The position numbers were made by a program, and so were the translations under genes. From Herminiimonas sp. (lineage in GTDB: Bacteria > Pseudomonadota > Gammaproteobacteria > Burkholderiales > Burkholderiaceae): a DNA stretch of 23,583 nucleotides. Shown in pieces: positions 1 through 6,986 of the stretch. Numbering within the stretch: the first letter of the stretch is position 1; each line of letters starts with the position of its first letter. The stretch covers positions 1-23,583 of the forward strand of contig JACMQD010000018.1 in assembly GCA_014377155.1 (NCBI GenBank). The letters run 5' to 3'. A model generated the notes under the pieces. It saw only the letters and a list, made by a program, of their open reading frames with translations, was not told where the DNA came from and did not search any database.

Positions 1-1
1 C

Positions 2-334
2 GCATTGCTGATCGTCGCCGTGCTGTTCGCGCAATGGATGGGCGTGATGCACCGGATCTCCCATGCCGATCGCTCGAATGGCCCGATCATCTCGATCGCC
101 GGCTTCGATGTCAGGTCTGCTGGACCCGCCACTGATCGCGTGGCCGATGGCAACACCGATAACCATTCCTGCGCTGCCTTCGACGCCGCTACGCTGGCCG
201 ATGCGCTGCCGGTGCCATTCGTGTGCGCGTCGTTGCAACCTGGTGCGGCGCTTGTCGCCGCGTGGGCGGCATTCGATTCGTGGGACGCACCGCTTGCGCA
301 TTTCTACTCTCCCCGTGCTCCGCCACTTGGCTGA
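2..334 (+). CDS. DUF2946-like small protein, 3' part
   Basis: The reading frame is open from the first bases of the window and stops with TGA at 332-334, so the true start probably lies upstream; a TTG at base 5 is the only in-window start near the edge. The visible 110 residues open with a hydrophobic stretch followed by a His-containing segment (HRISH), carry a central HSCAAFDAATLAD motif, and end with FYSPRAPPLG. This pattern (hydrophobic N-terminus, HSC-x-x-FDA core, short aromatic/Pro tail) is what I recall for DUF2946 proteins, small membrane or periplasmic proteins often found beside TonB receptors and suspected to act in copper or other metal handling. The next gene is such a receptor, 86 bases downstream in the same direction. 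The family call is moderate, and the metal role is inference from family and context. Confidence 0.6.
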   Translation, partial: ALLIVAVLFAQWMGVMHRISHADRSNGPIISIAGFDVRSAGPATDRVADGNTDNHSCAAFDAATLADALPVPFVCASLQPGAALVAAWAAFDSWDAPLAHFYSPRAPPLG

Positions 335-389
335 CCTTTCCTGATCGTCCTGATTGCACCGCATCATTGCGATGAGCGGCGCGTTCGCA

Positions 390-411
390 CTTCATCAAAT
401 TGCTTCATCAA
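390..411. repeat. 9-bp direct repeat before the receptor gene
   Basis: CTTCATCAA occurs at 390-398 and again at 403-411, a 13-bp period, immediately upstream of the receptor start; the second copy runs into the Shine-Dalgarno sequence (AAGGA, 410-414). It may be chance or a small regulatory repeat. No Fur- or Zur-like palindrome was recognisable between 335 and 420. Confidence 0.4.
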
Positions 412-420
412 GGAATTGTC

Positions 421-2418
421 ATGTCTTTTCAACACACCCTGTTATCGGGCGCGGTAGCATCCGCGTTCGCTACGCTGTCGTCCATTGCCGCTGCGCAGGC
501 CATCGATGCTACCTTGCCCACGGTGACCGTCAATGCCGCACCGTTCGGCGTCAATGAAGGTCAGCAAATTCTGGCTCCGGCCAAGGTCTTGTCGGGCGCC
601 GAATTGCGCGAAAAAATGGGTTCGTCGCTAGGCGATACGCTGTCCAACGAACTGGGGGTGTCGACCTCCGGTTTCGGTGCCGCCGCCTCGCGCCCGATCA
701 TTCGCGGGCTGGAAGGCTCGCGTGTGAAAATTCTCGAAAACGGCATGTCGGTGTCGGATGTTTCCGGCCTGTCCAACGACCACGCGGTGGGTGCCGAATC
801 GTCGACCGCACGCCAGATCGAAATTCTGCGCGGACCGGCGGCGCTGCTGTACGGTTCCGGCGCCATCGGCGGACTGGTCAATGTGGTCAACGACCGCATC
901 CCGACCGAACTGCCGAGCGTGCCTTTCGGTACGGTCGAGGCGCGCTACGGTTCAGTCGACCAGGGTAAAAACCTGGCGTTTTCGCTCGACGGTGCAGCTG
1001 GGCCGGTCGCCTTGCACCTGGACGGCAACGTGCGCGATGCGGTCAATTACAAAATCCCCGGCGGCCGCGCCATCGGCGAGCCAGCGCCCGAATCCGGCCG
1101 CTTGCCGCAATCTTTCATGCGCCAGAACAGCGTCGGCCTCGGCGCTTCGTACATCGCCGCCTGGGGCCATGTCGGCACCTCGCTCGCCGCGCTGAACAAT
1201 CGTTATGGCACGCCGACCGCAGCCGGCTCGCAAATCGATCTGTCACAAACGCGCCAGGACATCGATGTGCTGGTGAAGTCGCCCTGGTCGGGCTTCGACG
1301 CGTTCAAATTCAAGCTTGGCCATACCGATTACGAACACACCGAACTCGATCTGGCCGATGTCCCGCAAACGCGCTTCGCCAACAAATCGACCGAGACGCG
1401 CTGGGAACTGAGTCATCGGCCACTGGCAGGCTGGCGCGGGACGTTCGGCGCGCAAACAGAGGACGCAAAATTTTCGGCGATCAACGCCAGCGATGGCAGC
1501 GTCAACACGGTGCCGCTGACGCGCTCGGCCACCCGCGCCGTGTTCGTGGTCGAAGAACGCGATTTCGGCTCGCTGCGTCTGAACGCCGGCGCCCGTCTGG
1601 AGTCGGTCGAGCGCAAGCCGCTCGGCGGGCTGGACCGCTCGTTCAACCTGGGCTCCTATTCCCTCGGCGGCTTGTGGGAATTCATACCGGGCTACGGTTT
1701 CGGCAGTACGGCATCGATCGCGCAGCGCGCACCGGCGACCGAGGAACTGTATTCGGCCGGGCCGCATGATGCGACGGGTACCTTCGACCGAGGCGATCCG
1801 ACTTTAGCAAAGGAAACCTCGCGCAACATCGAACTGACGCTGCAAAAAAACGCCGGGATGGTGCGCTGGAAAACCAATCTTTTCTACAATCGTGTCAAGA
1901 ATTTTGTCTATGGCGCGATTCCCGGCACGCTACTCGATGACCAAGGCAATCCCGGCGACGAATTGCGCGAGCGTATCTACCAGCAAGGCAACGCGACGAT
2001 TCGCGGCGCCGAAGCCGAAATCAGTTACAACCTGCGCGGTGAAGGTCTGTCGCTGCGGGCGTTTGCAGATACCTCACGTGGGTCGCTCGACGCTGCCGGT
2101 AGCCTGCCATTGCAACCGGCCACGCGCTTCGGCATCGACGCCGGTTATACCAAAGGTGCATGGCGCAGCGGGATCGCGCTGCTGCATGCGCAAAAGCAGG
2201 AACGGCTGGCCATCTTTGAAACCACGGCCACACCCTCCTATACGCGGCTCGATGCCAATCTTTCGTACACCCAGCGGTTACCAAGCCTGCAGTTGATTTG
2301 GTTCGCATCGGCCAAAAATCTGTTGAATGAAGATATCCGCTTGTCGACTTCGGTGCTCAAGGATATTGCCCCTCTTCCTGGCCGCAACTTGACAGTCGGC
2401 GTACGCGCCGGATTCTGA
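421..2418 (+). CDS. TonB-dependent outer-membrane receptor, ZnuD-like
   Basis: This is a 665-residue outer-membrane receptor expected to import a metal or metal complex using TonB energy. I chose the ATG at 421 because AAGGA lies 6 bases upstream and the protein then begins with a normal signal peptide ending near AAAQA (about residue 26); the TTG at 400 is less likely. A plug domain covers roughly residues 50-165 (segments RPIIRGLEGSRVKIL and EILRGPAALLYGSGAIGG), followed by a beta-barrel ending in the usual terminal Phe (VGVRAGF). The segment ELYSAGPHDATGTFDRGDP and the plug motif SNDHAVGAESS resemble the zinc receptor ZnuD, but I see no long His-rich loop, so the substrate is uncertain (zinc, copper, or another chelate). 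The adjacent DUF2946-like gene supports a metal role. Receptor class is certain; substrate is inference. Confidence 0.9.
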   Translation: MSFQHTLLSGAVASAFATLSSIAAAQAIDATLPTVTVNAAPFGVNEGQQILAPAKVLSGAELREKMGSSLGDTLSNELGVSTSGFGAAASRPIIRGLEGSRVKILENGMSVSDVSGLSNDHAVGAESSTARQIEILRGPAALLYGSGAIGGLVNVVNDRIPTELPSVPFGTVEARYGSVDQGKNLAFSLDGAAGPVALHLDGNVRDAVNYKIPGGRAIGEPAPESGRLPQSFMRQNSVGLGASYIAAWGHVGTSLAALNNRYGTPTAAGSQIDLSQTRQDIDVLVKSPWSGFDAFKFKLGHTDYEHTELDLADVPQTRFANKSTETRWELSHRPLAGWRGTFGAQTEDAKFSAINASDGSVNTVPLTRSATRAVFVVEERDFGSLRLNAGARLESVERKPLGGLDRSFNLGSYSLGGLWEFIPGYGFGSTASIAQRAPATEELYSAGPHDATGTFDRGDPTLAKETSRNIELTLQKNAGMVRWKTNLFYNRVKNFVYGAIPGTLLDDQGNPGDELRERIYQQGNATIRGAEAEISYNLRGEGLSLRAFADTSRGSLDAAGSLPLQPATRFGIDAGYTKGAWRSGIALLHAQKQERLAIFETTATPSYTRLDANLSYTQRLPSLQLIWFASAKNLLNEDIRLSTSVLKDIAPLPGRNLTVGVRAGF

Positions 2419-2429
2419 TAGTCAATCGC

Positions 2430-2466
2430 GGCGCCGCTACGGGCAAGTTGCGCCAGCAGCGGCGCC
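2430..2466 (+). terminator. Stem-loop after the receptor gene
   Basis: GGCGCCGCT at 2430-2438 is perfectly complementary to AGCGGCGCC at 2458-2466, with a 19-base loop. It starts 12 bases past the receptor stop codon. No T-run follows, so it may protect the mRNA 3' end or assist Rho-dependent termination rather than be a classical intrinsic terminator. Confidence 0.45.
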
Positions 2467-2533
2467 AGAATCGGAATCGGATCAATCCAAGCAGTTTTTA
2501 TGGACAGCGTCATCCGTATGTCCGCTGCCCATC

Positions 2534-2557
2534 TGAAGAGACGATATCGCCTCTTCA
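2534..2557. repeat. 24-bp near-perfect palindrome
   Basis: The arms TGAAGAG (2534-2540) and CTCTTCA (2551-2557) flank a central CGATATCG (2542-2549). Only the pair 2541/2550 (A and C) breaks symmetry. It sits in the gap between the receptor and the STAS-protein gene, about 130 bases before the latter's start. It is followed by AT-rich sequence without a clean T-run, so an operator-like site is as plausible as a terminator. Confidence 0.45.
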
Positions 2558-2689
2558 ATATTTGCTAAATAAACATCATTTTGGCCATGCTTCGCCGGTT
2601 GCTTTGTGGTACCTTTGGAGAGTAGAGAGCTGTTGCGCGCGCCGATATGCGGCTAAATTTGTCGAGTACGTTTGATTATCAGGAACAAC

Positions 2690-4102
2690 GTGGGAATATT
2701 TTCGCTGTTTGGCAAGAAAGATCGTCCGCCCGGCCCCAAGCCGACTGACGAAGAGTCCGCACGCAAGAAACGTGAAAACAGCGAAATCGAAGCAGGCCGT
2801 TTGCAAAGCGCCCAGGTGCAACGCAAGGCGGCGCAAGCCACTGCCAAGAAAATCGACGATATCGAATCGGAAATGTCGTCCGAATTCGTCCGTCCCACGC
2901 AACCCGGCAACACCGGCGGCAATACCCTTGCCAACCCGCTCGGTGGCGTGACCCGGCCACCGTCGCCACCTGCCGAACGCGCTAAAGCGCCGGCGCCCTC
3001 TAGTTATGCCGAAGATACTTTCCAGCCCACCATGCCCGTCATGGGTCTGAGTACGCAGTTCCTGCTCGGTAGCGAGACCGTACGCGGAGCCATTGACCTT
3101 TCCCAGTCCGAAGCCACACCCGTCATCGAGGAAGCGGCGATCCTGTTCGCCAATGATCAGTCGGCAATGGTCGAGCAGGTCTTGCTGGGTGCGGTGCAGG
3201 CTGACGATCTTGGCAGTTCGACACCGATCGTCTGGGGCATGTTGTTCGATCTTTATCAGGTCACCGGCAAGCAACTCGAGTTCGACAACTTGTCGATCGA
3301 ATATGCCAACAAGTTCGAGACCTCGCCGCCCGCCTGGCTTGGCGCGGCAGTGCCGGATACAGCGGCACAGGCGCCGCTGCGAGCCAATGCGACGCCAGCG
3401 GTGCCGTTTTCCGGCAAGCTCGATGCCAACATCGCCAAACTGCTCGAACGGGCCCAGAACCTGGCAGAAAAAAGTCGGGCATTGCGTCTTGAATTCGTAC
3501 GCGTGACGGAAGTCGACCCGATCGGTTGCGGCATGCTCCTGTCGATTTTGAAGCGTCTGCAAAAATCCGGTCATGATCTGATTTTGGTGGGCGCGCCTGA
3601 ACTGGCTTTGAAAGTGCGCGCCATCCTCGAAGTAGGCCGTCGCGACGAAACCGAAGCGCCATGGCTGCTGCTATTGGAACTCCTGCGCCTGCTCAACCTG
3701 GAAAGCGAATTCGAGGAAGCCAGCATCGACTATTGCGTCACCTTCGAAGTATCGCCACCGGCCTTCGTGCCGCCCAAGAACAAAGTCACGACCGAATTCG
3801 AAGAGACTGCTTCGGACACCGACGCCGAACGCCTCATGATGCCGGCCGTGATCGAAGGACGCACCGATTTGCTGATCGCCAGCATCGCCACCCACGCGGC
3901 GAAATACAATCCGGCCATCATTGACTGCGCCCGGCTCAACCGGGTCGATTTCGGCTCCGCAGGGCAGTTGTTGAGCGGCCTTGCACCCTTGGCGCAATCG
4001 GGTACCACGATCGAAATGCACAATGTCAATTATCTGGTAACGGCATTGTTCAACGTCATGGGGATGCGCGACATCGTGCGTATTTTGCCGCGCAAGAATT
4101 GA
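2690..4102 (+). CDS. Duplicated STAS-domain protein of unknown role
   Basis: This is a 470-residue soluble protein with no signal peptide or membrane span. I prefer the GTG at 2690 because AGGAA (2681-2685) lies just upstream and the product begins MGIFSLFGKK; a TTG at 2672 is the alternative. Residues 1-60 are highly charged, and 65-135 are Pro-rich and probably disordered. After that two similar modules follow. Each has a helical block ending in an SI-[ED]-Y-x3-FE-x-SPPA motif (about 145-216 and 311-359), and each is followed by a STAS-like alpha/beta domain (about 240-310 and 385-468; segments DPIGCGMLLSILKRL and RVDFGSAGQLLSGLAPL). STAS domains usually act as phosphorylation-controlled partners in regulatory complexes. 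It lies 140 bases before hslV in the same direction, but hslV appears to have its own promoter. I do not know its function. Confidence 0.8.
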   Translation: MGIFSLFGKKDRPPGPKPTDEESARKKRENSEIEAGRLQSAQVQRKAAQATAKKIDDIESEMSSEFVRPTQPGNTGGNTLANPLGGVTRPPSPPAERAKAPAPSSYAEDTFQPTMPVMGLSTQFLLGSETVRGAIDLSQSEATPVIEEAAILFANDQSAMVEQVLLGAVQADDLGSSTPIVWGMLFDLYQVTGKQLEFDNLSIEYANKFETSPPAWLGAAVPDTAAQAPLRANATPAVPFSGKLDANIAKLLERAQNLAEKSRALRLEFVRVTEVDPIGCGMLLSILKRLQKSGHDLILVGAPELALKVRAILEVGRRDETEAPWLLLLELLRLLNLESEFEEASIDYCVTFEVSPPAFVPPKNKVTTEFEETASDTDAERLMMPAVIEGRTDLLIASIATHAAKYNPAIIDCARLNRVDFGSAGQLLSGLAPLAQSGTTIEMHNVNYLVTALFNVMGMRDIVRILPRKN

Positions 4103-4123
4103 TCGCAGCGGGACTACTTGCAT

Positions 4124-4151
4124 CTTGTAATCGTTCGGCAAGGCCCCACTT
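4124..4151 (+). promoter_or_regulatory. Sigma-32 (heat shock) promoter for hslVU
   Basis: CTTGTAA at 4124-4130 matches the RpoH -35 consensus CTTGAAA at six of seven bases. A 13-base spacer follows, then CCCCACTT at 4144-4151, close to the -10 consensus CCCCATNT. Transcription would begin near 4157-4161, leaving a leader of about 85 bases before hslV. Heat-shock control of hslVU is established in E. coli, which supports the reading. Confidence 0.75.
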
Positions 4152-4160
4152 CTTTTTGAA

Positions 4161-4193
4161 CGATGGCGCCGCGACATCCGTGCTGCGCCATCG
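4161..4193 (+). promoter_or_regulatory. Hairpin at the 5' end of the hslVU mRNA
   Basis: CGATGGCGC (4161-4169) pairs perfectly with GCGCCATCG (4185-4193) around a 15-base loop. Given the predicted start of transcription, the stem would sit at the very 5' end of the transcript, a position typical of mRNA-stabilising hairpins. It is about 50 bases from the hslV start codon, so it does not itself cover the ribosome binding site. Confidence 0.55.
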
Positions 4194-4242
4194 GCTTGCA
4201 CGTCGCGGTCGTCATGCATTCGCGTCTTCTTGAAAGAAATAA

Positions 4243-4779
4243 ATGGAACAATTTCACGGCACCACCATCCTCTCTGTCCGGCGCGGCAATATCGTTGCGT
4301 TAGGCGGAGACGGGCAAGTCACCCTCGGAAATATTGTCATGAAGGGTACTGCCCGCAAGGTCCGCAAGCTGTATCAAGGCAAGGTGCTGGCCGGGTTTGC
4401 AGGCGGCACCGCCGATGCTTTCACGCTGCTGGAGCGCTTCGAAGGCAAACTTGAAAAGCACCAGGGTAACCTGATGCGCGCCTCGGTCGAACTGGCCAAG
4501 GACTGGCGCACCGATCGCATGCTTCGGCGGCTGGAGGCAATGCTGCTGGTGGCTGACCGCGATGCGACGCTGGTCATCACCGGTAACGGCGACGTGCTCG
4601 AGCCCGAAGACGGCATCGGCGCGATCGGCTCCGGCGGTACATTTGCGCAGTCGGCCGCCAAGGCATTGCAGGAAAATACCGATCTGTCACCTTTGGAAAT
4701 CGTCAAAAAATCGCTCACCATCGCCGGCGAACTATGCATCTACACCAATCTTTCGCACACGATCGAAACATTGGAATAG
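4243..4779 (+). CDS. hslV: HslV (ClpQ) peptidase subunit of the HslUV protease
   Basis: This is the proteolytic subunit of the cytoplasmic ATP-dependent HslUV protease, a two-ring dodecamer related to proteasome beta subunits that degrades misfolded and regulatory proteins after heat stress. The 178-residue length is normal for the family. The product begins [15 protein letters not shown]; the short propeptide would be removed at Gly6 so that Thr7 becomes the N-terminal nucleophile. Other family segments are visible, such as [13 protein letters not shown] and [17 protein letters not shown]. The ATG at 4243 is preceded only by a weak purine-rich ribosome site (GAAAGAA). hslU follows after 13 bases, so the two genes form an operon, driven by the sigma-32-type promoter upstream. 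Confidence 0.97.
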   Translation: MEQFHGTTILSVRRGNIVALGGDGQVTLGNIVMKGTARKVRKLYQGKVLAGFAGGTADAFTLLERFEGKLEKHQGNLMRASVELAKDWRTDRMLRRLEAMLLVADRDATLVITGNGDVLEPEDGIGAIGSGGTFAQSAAKALQENTDLSPLEIVKKSLTIAGELCIYTNLSHTIETLE

Positions 4780-4792
4780 GAAAACTGCCTCC

Positions 4793-6151
4793 ATGACCAT
4801 CATGAACATGACCCCGCAGGAAATCGTCTCCGAACTCGACAAGCATGTGGTCGGCCAGTCGCGTGCCAAGCGCGCCGTCGCCATTGCGCTGCGTAATCGC
4901 TGGCGCCGCCAGCAGGTCGCCGAACCCCTGCGCCATGAAATTACACCCAAGAACATCCTGATGATCGGACCCACCGGCGTCGGCAAGACCGAAATCGCAC
5001 GGCGTCTGGCAAAGCTGGCCGAGGCGCCGTTTATCAAGATCGAAGCGACGAAATTTACCGAAGTCGGCTATGTCGGGCGCGATGTCGACACCATCATTCG
5101 CGACTTGATCGACATCGGCATCAAGCAAACCCGCGAAGCGGAAATGCGCAAGGTCCGGGCGCGCGCAGAAGATGCCGCCGAAGACCGGCTCATCGACATC
5201 CTGGTGCCGCCTTCGCGCGACTTCGGCTTTAGTGCCGGCGTCACCGAAACCACAGATGCCGATGCGCTGGCCGGCAAAACCACGCGCCAGACCTTTCGCA
5301 AGCGCTTGCGCGAAGGGTCGCTCGACGATCGCGAAATCGAACTGGAGCTGGCCGAAGCCGGGCCGACCATGGAAATCATGGCGCCGCCGGGTATGGAAGA
5401 GATGACCGAGCAGATCAAGTCGATGTTTTCCGGCGTGGGCGGCAGTCGCAAGAAAAAACGCAAGGTCAAGATCCGCGAGGCATTGAAATTGCTGGCCGAG
5501 GAAGAAGCCGGCAAGATGGTCAATGAGGATGAACTCAAGCAGACCGCGATTGCCAACGTCGAGCAAAATGGCATCGTGTTCCTCGACGAGATCGACAAGA
5601 TCGCCAGCCGCTCGGAAACCGGCAACGCCGACGTCTCGCGCGCCGGCGTCCAGCGCGACCTGCTGCCGCTGGTGGAAGGCACCACGGTCAACACCAAGTA
5701 CGGCATGATCAAGACCGACCATATTCTGTTCATCGCGTCGGGCGCGTTTCACCTGGCCAAACCATCCGACCTGATTCCAGAATTGCAGGGCCGGTTTCCG
5801 ATCCGGGTCGAGCTCGATTCGCTGTCGATCGGCGACTTCGAACGGATCCTGACCGGTACCGACGCTTGCCTTACAAAGCAGTACGAAGCATTGCTCGAAA
5901 CCGAAGGCGTAAAGATCGAATTCGCGCCCGAAGGCATCCGTCGGCTGGCCGAAATCGCCTTTTCGGTCAATGAAAAAACCGAGAACATCGGCGCACGCCG
6001 GCTTTATACGGTCATGGAAAAACTGCTGGAAGAAATGTCATTCGCAGCTGGCGAGCACACCGGGGACACGGTATTGATCGACGCCGCCTATGTCGATGAA
6101 CGGCTGGGCGCGCTTGCTGTGGATGAGGACTTGTCGCGCTACGTGCTGTAG
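4793..6151 (+). CDS. hslU: HslU (ClpY) ATPase/unfoldase subunit
   Basis: This AAA+ hexameric unfoldase recognises substrates, unfolds them with ATP and feeds them to HslV. I chose the ATG at 4793, which has AGGAAAA eight bases upstream and gives 452 residues, a normal length; ATGs at 4802 and 4808 are alternatives. Walker A GPTGVGKT is at residues 59-66, the pore-loop GYVG at 92-95, the charged intermediate (I) domain at about 110-240, Walker B IVFLDE at 261-266, GRFPIR at 333-338 and the GARRL sensor-2 motif at 400-404. The C-terminal LSRYVL tail is the segment known to insert into HslV. The open frame continues upstream inside hslV in another frame, but that extension is not coding. Confidence 0.97.
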   Translation: MTIMNMTPQEIVSELDKHVVGQSRAKRAVAIALRNRWRRQQVAEPLRHEITPKNILMIGPTGVGKTEIARRLAKLAEAPFIKIEATKFTEVGYVGRDVDTIIRDLIDIGIKQTREAEMRKVRARAEDAAEDRLIDILVPPSRDFGFSAGVTETTDADALAGKTTRQTFRKRLREGSLDDREIELELAEAGPTMEIMAPPGMEEMTEQIKSMFSGVGGSRKKKRKVKIREALKLLAEEEAGKMVNEDELKQTAIANVEQNGIVFLDEIDKIASRSETGNADVSRAGVQRDLLPLVEGTTVNTKYGMIKTDHILFIASGAFHLAKPSDLIPELQGRFPIRVELDSLSIGDFERILTGTDACLTKQYEALLETEGVKIEFAPEGIRRLAEIAFSVNEKTENIGARRLYTVMEKLLEEMSFAAGEHTGDTVLIDAAYVDERLGALAVDEDLSRYVL

Positions 6152-6170
6152 CGGGCCGCGCACTACCGGC

Positions 6171-6195
6171 ACCGGGCGAGACTGTTGCGCCCGGT
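6171..6195. terminator. Shared hairpin between convergent hslU and gspC
   Basis: ACCGGGCG (6171-6178) and CGCCCGGT (6188-6195) form a perfect 8-bp stem with a 9-base loop in the 63-base gap between two convergent genes. Neither strand has a T-run after the stem, so intrinsic termination would be weak. The position still suggests a bidirectional end signal or collision barrier. Confidence 0.45.
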
Positions 6196-6214
6196 AAAAT
6201 TTGACTGCGACTTG

Positions 6215-6883
6215 CTACTGCTGCGGAATGACCGGTGCGCCACCGATGTTGGGCTGACCGACCGCTGACGGCTGCGGTACGGCTTCCGGCGCTGGGGGAG
6301 GCATTGGCGGCTGCTGTGGCTGCATTGGCGGTGGTATTTGGGGCAATGGTACCTGGGGCTGCTGAACCTGCTGCGGCTGGAGATTAACTACTGTCGGCGG
6401 CACCATCGGCGCAGTCTGCGGCATCATCGGCGGCGGCGCCTGCAACGGTACATAGCCGAAATCGGCGCGGCCCATTTGCGGCTTGATTCCTTCCTGCAAT
6501 TCGACCCGTTTGGTCACGCCGCCTTCGTTGAGCAGCACGTACTGCGCATGCACTTCCCGAACCGTCACGCCAGGCATGACTTCCCGATCGACCCGCACGG
6601 CCTGCGCCGGCTTGCCATCGGCTGACAGGATCGCCACGCTTTCGCTGGCGCGGCCCGACACCACCACACCTTTCAACTGGTAATTGCTGGCCACGGCGAC
6701 AGCCGCCGGGCGGCCGCCGAACAATGCTGAAGCAGCGTCGAGATTGATGTTGGCAGCGGCCGTCTGGGGCGGTGCCGCAACCTCGCGCACCTGGGGCTTG
6801 AACAACTGTAGCGCCCAGAATGCGACCGATCCGCACAAGGCGATAAACAAAACAAAACTCGATAACAACACCCACCGCTTCAT
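6215..6883 (-). CDS. gspC: GspC, type II secretion inner-membrane connector, PDZ-less
   Basis: GspC links the inner-membrane platform of the type II secretion system to the secretin GspD and takes part in cargo recognition. The 222-residue product has a single N-terminal membrane span (about residues 5-27) and a periplasmic homology-region (HR) domain at about 54-132 (LFGG...NYQLKGVVVSG...VLLNEGGVTKRVEL). Residues 148-222 form a tail very rich in Pro and Gln. The PDZ domain of classical GspC is absent; a short GspC without PDZ is, as I recall, also known in other Burkholderiales. The ATG at 6883 has AGGAA at a suitable distance. The gene lies last in the gsp cluster, 103 bases after gspF, and converges with hslU. 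Confidence 0.85.
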   Translation of the reverse strand: MKRWVLLSSFVLFIALCGSVAFWALQLFKPQVREVAAPPQTAAANINLDAASALFGGRPAAVAVASNYQLKGVVVSGRASESVAILSADGKPAQAVRVDREVMPGVTVREVHAQYVLLNEGGVTKRVELQEGIKPQMGRADFGYVPLQAPPPMMPQTAPMVPPTVVNLQPQQVQQPQVPLPQIPPPMQPQQPPMPPPAPEAVPQPSAVGQPNIGGAPVIPQQ

Positions 6884-6898
6884 GCCATTCCTTTCAGT

Positions 6899-6932
6899 CG
6901 ATGCCGGTCCGGCACCACGTTGTCGTGCATCG
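6899..6932 (-). promoter_or_regulatory. Alternative hairpins just upstream of gspC
   Basis: Two mutually exclusive pairings exist. TGCCGG (6902-6907) can pair with CCGGCA (6909-6914), although the 1-base centre makes this better viewed as a palindrome in DNA. CGATGC (6899-6904) can pair with GCATCG (6927-6932). They lie 7-40 bases ahead of the gspC Shine-Dalgarno sequence in the gspF-gspC gap. The role is unknown; mRNA processing or control of gspC translation is possible. Confidence 0.3.
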
Positions 6933-6986
6933 GTTTTCGTCGCGGCGAACCCGGATGTCGTTCTTGTTGCGCGTGCGTTGCTGTCA

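Noticed and set aside
2576..3574. Minus-strand open frame (332 codons) opposite the STAS-protein gene
   Set aside because: The + strand product has clear domain structure and a good start. The minus frame shows no motif and crosses an intergenic region.
4562..4792. N-terminal extension of hslU inside hslV
   Set aside because: HslU family length and the good ribosome site support the ATG at 4793. The extension is an out-of-frame reading of hslV.
4715..5752. Long minus-strand open frame (345 codons) opposite hslU
   Set aside because: hslU is unmistakable on the other strand. The antisense frame has low-complexity, Arg/Asp/Gly-heavy composition typical of GC-rich shadow frames and no domain I recognise.
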